Below are positions 12,062-17,222 of a stretch of 17,222 bases of DNA, piece after piece. Below the pieces are notes generated by a model. It saw nothing but the letters and a program-made list of their open reading frames with translations, searched no databases and was not told the origin of the DNA. A program made the translations under genes and the position numbers. The first letter of the stretch is position 1. Each line of letters opens with the position of its first letter. Location: the NCBI GenBank assembly GCA_964614695.1, contig CAZTMB010000059.1, positions 1 through 17,222 of the forward strand, read 5' to 3'. The stretch is from VGXO01 sp964614695. GTDB taxonomy: Bacteria > Planctomycetota > Phycisphaerae > Phycisphaerales > SM1A02.

Positions 12062-13552
12062 ATGCCCGCCGCCGATCCTTCACGCTTCCACGGCCTGCTC
12101 GCGATCGCGGCGTTCCTGCTGCTGGCGTGGCTCTTCTCGACCGCGAAGCGGCGGGTGAACCTCCGGCTCGTCGCGACGGGGCTGCTGCTGCAGGCGGCGA
12201 TCGCGGTGGTGCTCCTGCGGATCCCCGCGACCGCGGACGCCTTCGACGTCGTCGCGGGCTTCGTCGCGAAGGCGATCTCCTTCGCGGACGAGGGAAGCCG
12301 CTTCGTCTTCGGAAGCCTCGCCGATCCCGAGGGCCCGTGGGGCTTCGTCTTCGCGTTCCGCGTGATCCCGGTGATCATCTTCTTCGCGGCGCTGATGGCG
12401 CTCCTCTACCAGATGCGCATCATGCCGCTCGTCGTCTCGGGCATGGCGTGGTGCCTGCGGCGCACGCTCGGCGTCACCGGCACGGAAGCGCTCGCGACGG
12501 CGAGCAACGTGCTGATCGGGCAAACCGAGGCGCCCCTCTGCGTGCGGCCCTACCTGCCCTCGATGACCCGCTCGCAGCTGATGGTCGTCATGACCGGCGG
12601 CTTCGCGACGATCGCCGGCAGCGTGCTGGCCGGCTACGTGAGCTTCCTCGGCGGCGACGACGAGGCGCGGCGCATCGAGTTCGCGCGGCACCTGCTGACC
12701 GCGTCGCTCATGTCGGCGCCCGCGGCGTTCGTGATGGCGAAAATGCTCGTGCCCGAGACCGAGCCGATCGAGGATGGTGCGGTCGAGTCGGCGGATCTCA
12801 AGCCTGGCGCGAACGTGCTCGACGCGATCGCGGTCGGCGCCGGCGACGGGCTGAAGCTTGCTCTCAACGTCGCGGCGATGCTCATCGCGTTCGTTTCGAT
12901 CCTGGCGCTTCTCGACTGGCCGATCCGTTCGCTCGGCGAGTGGGTTCCGATCGCGAACTGGCGAAGCGAGATGGGCTACGGAGCATGGGGCATCGCGCCG
13001 CTGCTCGGCCTGGTCTTCACGCCGTTCGCGTGGCTCCTCGGCGTCGCATCGCCGGACGTGCCGAAGGTCGCCGAACTTCTCGGCACCCAGATCGTGGCGA
13101 CGGAGTTCATCGCGTACCTCAAGCTCGCCGAGATGCAGTCGGCGGAGGAGCTCTCGCACCGCTCGGTCGTGATCGCGACCTACGCGTTGTGCGGCTTTGC
13201 GAACCTGCCCGCGATCGCGATCCAGATCGGCGGGCTCGGAGCGCTCGTCCCCTCGCGCCGCGCCGATCTCTCGCGTCTCGCGTTCCGGGCCATGTGCGGC
13301 GGAGCGATGGCGTGCTGGTCGACCGCGGCGATTGCGGCGATGGTGCTGCCTTCGGAGGCGGCGCCGCCCGAGAGCGAAGCGGTCATGACTCCGGTCTCGG
13401 ACGCCGAGGCGACTGAAGCGGTCGGCGCGATCGACTCCTTCAGGGGCTTGGCAGGCGTCGAGGGCATGGAAGTCGTCGAAGCGATCGACGGCGTGCCGGT
13501 TCGCGGCGGCGCGTGCGGGCCGGCGGTCGGCGCGGTCGTCGTGCTCGAGTGA
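12062..13552 (+). CDS. Concentrative nucleoside transporter (CNT/NupC family)
   Basis: 496 residues. The protein imports nucleosides with Na+ or H+ across the inner membrane. Family motifs: GQTEAPLCVRPYLP (153-166), where Gln-Thr-Glu contact the base; TEFIAYL (347-353), with Glu348 expected at the ribose; and YALCGFANLPAIAIQIGGLG (374-393), with Asn381. In most CNTs a Ser follows this Asn at +3; here it is Ala384. The usual NEF motif reads TEF. Residues 430-496 form an extra C-terminal tail rich in Glu, Ala and Val with no membrane helix, longer than in NupC. Spacing of 48 bases from the SLC13 gene allows co-transcription, although the gene has its own candidate promoter. Family very sure; specificity not. 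Confidence 0.93.
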   Translation: MPAADPSRFHGLLAIAAFLLLAWLFSTAKRRVNLRLVATGLLLQAAIAVVLLRIPATADAFDVVAGFVAKAISFADEGSRFVFGSLADPEGPWGFVFAFRVIPVIIFFAALMALLYQMRIMPLVVSGMAWCLRRTLGVTGTEALATASNVLIGQTEAPLCVRPYLPSMTRSQLMVVMTGGFATIAGSVLAGYVSFLGGDDEARRIEFARHLLTASLMSAPAAFVMAKMLVPETEPIEDGAVESADLKPGANVLDAIAVGAGDGLKLALNVAAMLIAFVSILALLDWPIRSLGEWVPIANWRSEMGYGAWGIAPLLGLVFTPFAWLLGVASPDVPKVAELLGTQIVATEFIAYLKLAEMQSAEELSHRSVVIATYALCGFANLPAIAIQIGGLGALVPSRRADLSRLAFRAMCGGAMACWSTAAIAAMVLPSEAAPPESEAVMTPVSDAEATEAVGAIDSFRGLAGVEGMEVVEAIDGVPVRGGACGPAVGAVVVLE

Positions 13553-13562
13553 ACCCCTGCGT

Positions 13563-13569
13563 GAGGAGG
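13563..13569 (+). promoter_or_regulatory. Ribosome binding site deciding the GTG start of the DUF2237 gene
   Basis: GAGGAGG lies 8 bases before GTG 13578, close to the ideal anti-SD match and spacing, and selects this non-ATG start. Confidence 0.8.
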
Positions 13570-13577
13570 CTTTCGCC

Positions 13578-13964
13578 GTGATCCGCATCCAGCCCGAACC
13601 GAGCGATCGCAACGTGCTCGGCGGCGAGCTCGCGACCTGTTCGCTCTCGCCGCGGACGGGCTACTTCCGCGACGGATGCTGCCGCACCGGCGAGGACGAT
13701 CTCGGGCGCCACACGGTGTGTGCGGTGATGACGGACGCGTTCCTCGAGTTCTCACGCTCGCGCGGCAACGATCTGATCACCCCGCGGCCGGAGTGGCGGT
13801 TCCCGGGACTCGCCGAAGGCGATCGCTGGTGCCTGTGCGCGTTGCGGTGGCGCGAGGCGTACGAAGCAGGCGTGGCGCCGAAGGTCGTGCTCGAAGCGAC
13901 GCATGCCCGCACACTCGACGTCGTGCCGCTCGAGTGGCTCGAGGCGTGCGCGGCGCAGGCCTGA
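13578..13964 (+). CDS. DUF2237 family protein
   Basis: 128-residue soluble protein that matches the DUF2237 family over its full length: NVLGGELATCS (12-22), GYFRDGCCRTGEDDLGRHTV (28-47) with a Cys-Cys pair, CAVMTDAFLEFSRSRGNDL, PRPEWRFPGL, GDRWCLCALRW and the closing VVLEATHARTLDVVPLEWL. The conserved Cys, His and acidic residues could bind a metal, but the family has no established function that I know. GTG start with a strong ribosome site. It sits 25 bases after the nucleoside transporter and may share its transcript; its stop faces the DoxX gene stop 10 bases away. Confidence 0.93.
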   Translation: MIRIQPEPSDRNVLGGELATCSLSPRTGYFRDGCCRTGEDDLGRHTVCAVMTDAFLEFSRSRGNDLITPRPEWRFPGLAEGDRWCLCALRWREAYEAGVAPKVVLEATHARTLDVVPLEWLEACAAQA

Positions 13965-13974
13965 TTCGGCGCGA

Positions 13975-14397
13975 TCAGAACCGTCGCTTCTTCTCGCCGA
14001 AGAACTTCTGGTCGAGCGAGATCTGCCCCGGCCCCATGATCACGATCGCGAGCGCTCCGAGCAGGTAGAGCAACGCCGGCTCGCGAGCGCCCTCGGCGGG
14101 CAGGAACCACGGACTGCCGGAGTGGTGCACGAAGCCCGCGACGAACATCGTCGCGAGGATCAGGAACGCCGCCGGGCGGGTGAAGAGACCCATCGTCACC
14201 AGCACGCCGGCGAGGAACTCGCCGACCACCGCGCCGATGAGGCTCGCCTTGGCGCCGATGCCGAGCGGATCCGGAAACGCGAGGTCCTCGGGCCAGGAGA
14301 AGAGAAGCATGAGCTTCGGCCAGCCGTGCCCGAGGGCCATGAGTCCCCCGAAGGTGAGACGCAGGACGAGGAGGCCGAGGTTGTGGGTCGCGTTCAT
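13975..14397 (-). CDS. DoxX family integral membrane protein
   Basis: 140 residues with about four membrane helices, typical of DoxX proteins. N-terminal NLGLLVLRLTFGGLMALGHG with the common Arg and His-Gly-Trp-x-K (HGWPK, 23-27); GAVVGEFLAGVLVTMGLFTR (54-73) is the central family block, including Glu60; AAFLILATMFVAGFVHH and the last helix YLLGALAIVIMGPG follow. The tail ends in FFGEKKRRF. DoxX relatives are linked with quinone or thiol redox chemistry in the membrane in some organisms; here the role is open. The frame is open to 14523, but ATG 14397 directly precedes the first helix. Divergent from the GNAT gene by 107 bases. Confidence 0.88.
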   Translation of the reverse strand: MNATHNLGLLVLRLTFGGLMALGHGWPKLMLLFSWPEDLAFPDPLGIGAKASLIGAVVGEFLAGVLVTMGLFTRPAAFLILATMFVAGFVHHSGSPWFLPAEGAREPALLYLLGALAIVIMGPGQISLDQKFFGEKKRRF

Positions 14398-14491
14398 GGG
14401 AGATCCCGTCGAGGCGGTTGCCTTCCGAGGCGATCTCATCGGCGGAAGCGCGGGCCGTGCGTGAACAGGGGGTAGCCCCTTGCGACGCCGG

Positions 14492-14497
14492 TACGAT
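14492..14497 (+). promoter_or_regulatory. TACGAT -10-like hexamer 7 bases before the GNAT start
   Basis: GCCGGTACGAT is followed by CGCGCCG and ATG 14505. No Shine-Dalgarno sequence. The context mirrors that before the nucleoside transporter start (12062), supporting a shared leaderless promoter type. Confidence 0.45.
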
Positions 14498-14504
14498 CGC
14501 GCCG

Positions 14505-14981
14505 ATGTCGCCGAACGATCCAATGGGCCACTCGGATGCCGCTCTGCCGCCGCTCGAAGTGCGCCCGCCGCGTGGCGAGGCGGAGTGGGAAGCGGCGGTG
14601 GCGATCCTCCGTCAGCTTCGTCCCGATCTCGCCGAGGAGGCGGTGCTTCCGCGTCTTCGCGAGATCGCGGGCGTCAACGGCTATCGACTCTTCGTGGGGC
14701 TCGATGCGGCAGGCGAGGTGGTGGCGGTCGCCGGGGCCCGGCCCGACGACGGCTTGTCGCGAGGGCCCCATCTTCGGATCGACGATCTGGTGGTCGACGC
14801 GGCGCGCCGGGGCGAGGGCTTCGGCCGCGCCATGCTCGACGGGCTCTTTGCCGAGGCCCGCGAGCAGGGGCTGCCGCGCCTTCTGCTCGATGCTCGCCAC
14901 GACGCGCGGGGCTTCTACGAGCGGCTCGGGTTCGCCTTCCGGGGCGCCGAGCCCTGCATGATCGACGTCCCCGACGCGTGA
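14505..14981 (+). CDS. GNAT family N-acetyltransferase
   Basis: 158 residues, one GNAT domain. The core is seen as YRLFVGLDAAGEVVAVAGAR (strands 2-3), then LRIDDLVVDAARRGEGFGRA, which holds the acetyl-CoA pyrophosphate loop R-R-G-E-G-F-G, and the C-terminal LLLDARHDARGFYERLGF with the Tyr usual for the general acid. It transfers an acetyl group from acetyl-CoA to an amine; the acceptor cannot be told. ATG 14505 is chosen because of the hexamer 7 bases upstream; a second ATG at 14523 also fits. Convergent with transketolase, 49 bases apart. Confidence 0.9.
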   Translation: MSPNDPMGHSDAALPPLEVRPPRGEAEWEAAVAILRQLRPDLAEEAVLPRLREIAGVNGYRLFVGLDAAGEVVAVAGARPDDGLSRGPHLRIDDLVVDAARRGEGFGRAMLDGLFAEAREQGLPRLLLDARHDARGFYERLGFAFRGAEPCMIDVPDA

Positions 14982-14994
14982 CGCGCCGGGGACG
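14966..14994. terminator. Hairpin spanning the GNAT stop codon (possibly bidirectional)
   Basis: CGTCCCCG (14966-14973) pairs with CGGGGACG (14987-14994); after one A-C mismatch CGCG (14975-14978) pairs with CGCG (14982-14985). The 3-base loop is the TGA stop codon itself (14979-14981). It lies between convergent genes; no T-run on either side. Confidence 0.5.
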
Positions 14995-15030
14995 CCGAAA
15001 GCGAACCGTTGTCTCGATCGGACCGCAGGC

Positions 15031-16995
15031 TCAGACCGCGATGCCGCAGATCTGCGCGGCCTTCGCGGCGATCGCGCCGGCGTGCAGGCCGCAGTACTCG
15101 AGCTGCTCCTGCTCGGTGCGGGCCGACTTCGGCAGACGATCGACGGTCATCTGCACGATCGTGAAGGCGTCGCCGCTGTCGGTGCACGCCTCCGAGACCG
15201 CCGAGCCGATGCCGCCGCCGAAGTTGTCCTCGACGGTGAGGATGTTGCCGCCGTTCTTGTTGGCGATGTCGAGGAAGAGCTCGTGGTCGAAGGGCAGCGA
15301 GTAGAGGTCGATCAGCGTGGCGTCGACGCCGGCCTTGTCGAGGAGCTCGATCGCCTTGTTGCACTCGTGCAGCATGTAGCCCGCCGAGACGATCATGAGG
15401 TCGCGTCCCTCGGTGAGCATCTCGAAGGATCCGAGCTCGAACTCGGTGGAGTCGTCGTAGAGGAACTCGACCTCGGGGCGATGCACCCGCAGGTAGCACA
15501 TGCCGTGGTGCTCGGCGGCGGCGACCGTGAGGGCGTACGCCGCGAAGGCGTCGGCGGGCTGCAGCACGTAGCAGCCGGGCTGGCCGCGGTGATCCTTGAC
15601 GGTCGAGAGGCTGCGGAACCACGCGACGTCGGGAAGGGCCATCTGGCTCGGTCCGTCGGAGGCGGGCGTGATGCCGACGTGCGAGCCGACCACCTTGAGG
15701 TTCGCGCCCGAGAGCAGGCCCATCTCGATCTGGTCGTAGGCGCGGGTGATGAACTTCCCGAAGCTCGCGAAGAAGGGGATCTTGCCCGCGGCGGAGAGGC
15801 CGACCGCGACCGAGGCCATGTTCTGCTCGGCGATCCGGCACTCGACGAAGCGGTCGTTCATCGCGCGGTCGTTGGCGAACCACTCGGTGAAGGTGCTGTT
15901 CTTGACGTCGGCATCGAGCGCCCACACCGCGGGGCTCGACTGGCCGAGGGCCCGCAGCGCGAGACCGAAGGCCTTGCGGGTCGAGAGGCGACCGGCCTGG
16001 TAGGTGCTGGTCATGTCCCAGCCCTTCATCGCCTCGGGAAGCGAGGGGACCTCCTTGGCCGTCGCGGCCGGCGCCTCGTACTGCGCCGGCGGGAAGATCC
16101 GGAGCTCGTCGCCGGCGAGCGCGGAGGTCAGGCCCACCCGCGTCGCGTTGAGCTCCTCCTCGGCCTGACGAAGCTTCTCGCCGACGATCGGCTTGCCGTG
16201 CCAGTTGCCGCTCTGGATCGACGGCACGCCCCAGCCCTTGACGGTCTTCGCGACGACCGCACAGCAGACGCCGTCGCCGGCCTTCTTCGCCGCGGAGTCG
16301 AACGCGGCCTTGATCTCGGCGGGCGCGTGGCCGTCGATCTCGAATACCTCGAAGCCGAACGCCCGCAGCTTGGCGGCGATCTTGGCCGGCGACTGCTGCT
16401 CGCTCACCGCGTCGGACTGGCCGAACTTGTTGCAGTTGAAGATCGGCAGGACGTTGGTGAGGCCGTGCTCGACGATGAAGTCCGCCGCCTCCCAGATCTG
16501 TCCTTCACGGCTCTCGCCGTCGCCACAGATGCAGTAGATCCGCTTGTCGAGGCCGTCGGTGCGGGCGGCGATCGCCAGACCCGCCGCCACCGAGAGGCCC
16601 TGGCCGAGGCTGCCCGTCGCGGCGTCGAAGAAGGGGAAGCCTTCCGCCGGGTTGGGATGGCCTTCAAGCGCCGAGTCGATCGCTCGCAGCGTGCCGAGAT
16701 CGCCGACCTGCATCGGGCGCATCGCGCTCGGATCCTTTCCGAAGGCGATGCCGAGATCGGCGCCGGCGGCGTAGACGATCGGGACCGCGTGGCCCTCGGA
16801 GAGGACCAGGCGGTCGGAGGTCGGGTAGCGGGGGGCTTCGGGCACCCACCGCATCGAGTGATAGAGAAGGACGGTGACGATGTGGCCGAGGCTGAGGGCC
16901 GTGCTGGGATGCCCGCTGCCGGCGGCGGCACAGGACTGGAGCGCCATCTGGTCGAGCTGAATGGCCTTCGCGTGAACGGCTGCATCGAACGACAT
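15031..16995 (-). CDS. tkt: Transketolase
   Basis: 654 residues, full length for transketolase, a ThDP- and Mg2+-dependent enzyme that moves two-carbon units between sugar phosphates in the pentose phosphate pathway. N-terminal pyrimidine-diphosphate domain: SGHPS (27-31), SEGHA (66-70), TGSLGQGL (127-134) and the ThDP motif GDGE (158-161) ending in NCN (187-189). Many homologues have a D in the middle of this NxN. Second domain: ECRIAEQNMASVAVGLSAAG with the catalytic Glu390, ASFGKF, then SHVGITPASDGPSQMALPDV. The C-terminal domain runs from about 530. ATG 16995 has Shine-Dalgarno GGAAGGA 7 bases upstream. No partner genes of the pathway are adjacent. Very sure. Confidence 0.96.
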   Translation of the reverse strand: MSFDAAVHAKAIQLDQMALQSCAAAGSGHPSTALSLGHIVTVLLYHSMRWVPEAPRYPTSDRLVLSEGHAVPIVYAAGADLGIAFGKDPSAMRPMQVGDLGTLRAIDSALEGHPNPAEGFPFFDAATGSLGQGLSVAAGLAIAARTDGLDKRIYCICGDGESREGQIWEAADFIVEHGLTNVLPIFNCNKFGQSDAVSEQQSPAKIAAKLRAFGFEVFEIDGHAPAEIKAAFDSAAKKAGDGVCCAVVAKTVKGWGVPSIQSGNWHGKPIVGEKLRQAEEELNATRVGLTSALAGDELRIFPPAQYEAPAATAKEVPSLPEAMKGWDMTSTYQAGRLSTRKAFGLALRALGQSSPAVWALDADVKNSTFTEWFANDRAMNDRFVECRIAEQNMASVAVGLSAAGKIPFFASFGKFITRAYDQIEMGLLSGANLKVVGSHVGITPASDGPSQMALPDVAWFRSLSTVKDHRGQPGCYVLQPADAFAAYALTVAAAEHHGMCYLRVHRPEVEFLYDDSTEFELGSFEMLTEGRDLMIVSAGYMLHECNKAIELLDKAGVDATLIDLYSLPFDHELFLDIANKNGGNILTVEDNFGGGIGSAVSEACTDSGDAFTIVQMTVDRLPKSARTEQEQLEYCGLHAGAIAAKAAQICGIAV

Positions 16996-17002
16996 GGGGC
17001 GG

Positions 17003-17009
17003 TCCTTCC
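17003..17009 (-). promoter_or_regulatory. Ribosome binding site of transketolase
   Basis: GGAAGGA on the minus strand, 7 bases before ATG 16995. It fixes the start and contrasts with the SD-less starts elsewhere in the window. Confidence 0.75.
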
Positions 17010-17132
17010 GGGCCGAGGGCGGCCGATGAGCCCCGACCTCAGCCTTCCGGCCGGGGCCGCGTCGGTCTGAGTGCAGGGCGGGGTAATCAGGAGGCGGCGT
17101 CGGGGTCGCTCGACCCCCGCCGCGGGGCGGGC

Positions 17133-17161
17133 AGTATGGGCGTCGCGCCCCGTTTCCGCAA
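17133..17161 (-). promoter_or_regulatory. Candidate promoter of transketolase
   Basis: Minus strand: TTGCGG (17161-17156) as -35 and CATACT (17138-17133) as -10, separated by 17 bases. The predicted start near 17126 would leave a leader of about 130 bases. Partial consensus only. Confidence 0.4.
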
Positions 17162-17222
17162 GGGTTCGAGGCGAATCGGAGCGGGGGGTTGGTCAGGCAG
17201 GTTGGTGGTGCTTCGGACGCGG

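Larger units (their letters stand above)
16996..17222 (-). other. Upstream region of transketolase (no gene)
   Basis: 227 bases with no gene. On the minus strand it holds the promoter candidate at 17133-17161, a GC-rich leader of about 130 bases with a hairpin near 17095-17122 (GGGGT/ACCCC core with flanking GGCG/CGCC), and the ribosome site at 17003-17009. The rest shows nothing recognisable. Confidence 0.55.

Noticed and set aside
15082..17070. 662-residue open frame on the plus strand
   Set aside because: Antisense shadow of transketolase, rich in Arg, Asp, Val and Leu without motifs.

Overview
The window reads as chromosomal DNA from a GC-rich planctomycete, most likely of the Phycisphaerae/Phycisphaerales type. 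Clues are the dockerin/EF-hand-like repeats of the form D-x-[DN]-x-D-G-x-[VI]-D fused to a secreted enzyme, other secreted enzymes carrying embedded Ca2+-loop-like D-rich motifs, and best-remembered homologues of several hypothetical-type genes in that phylum. The taxonomic call is an inference; there is no rRNA gene. All open genes look intact except the first, which is cut by the window edge.

Layout. 1-1413 (+): 3' part of a secreted GH18 chitinase with an N-terminal dockerin-like pair, followed by a strong hairpin terminator (1482-1513). 1750-2437 (+): a toxin-first type II toxin-antitoxin pair of the HigB/HigA (Gp49-like/XRE) kind, with a promoter and palindromic operator candidates just upstream. 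2438-2825: non-coding and unusually dense in perfect inverted repeats. 2826-4142 (-): lipoprotein with a long coiled coil and a C-terminal membrane helix. 4201-7880 (-): two overlapping M14 zinc-carboxypeptidase family genes; the downstream one has a full active site, while the upstream one has lost the zinc and catalytic residues. 8001-9718 (-): a class IV aminotransferase and a sulfotransferase-like protein that correspond to the two halves of a fused plant protein family. 9809-10312 (-): small four-helix membrane protein. 10508-13552 (+): two transporters, an SLC13/DASS carboxylate or sulfate symporter and a concentrative nucleoside transporter. 13578-13964 (+): DUF2237 protein. 13975-14397 (-): DoxX-family membrane protein. 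14505-14981 (+): GNAT acetyltransferase. 15031-16995 (-): transketolase with a good Shine-Dalgarno sequence and a candidate promoter.

How the genes may work together. The chitinase, the M14 peptidase and the transporters fit a heterotroph that degrades polymers and takes up small organic acids and nucleosides; transketolase belongs to central carbon metabolism. The aminotransferase/sulfotransferase-like pair is the most persuasive functional unit, because the same two domains occur fused, in the same order, in plants as I remember them. The M14 active/inactive pair is translationally coupled (ATGA overlap) and is probably co-produced.

Regulatory style. Several start codons have a clear Shine-Dalgarno sequence (2105, 5949c, 13578, 16995c). 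Several others have none, but have a TAC-N3 hexamer ending 6 or 7 bases before the start codon (4142c, 7880c, 12062, 14505), which suggests leaderless transcripts. I see no mobile element, CRISPR array, rRNA or complete tRNA.
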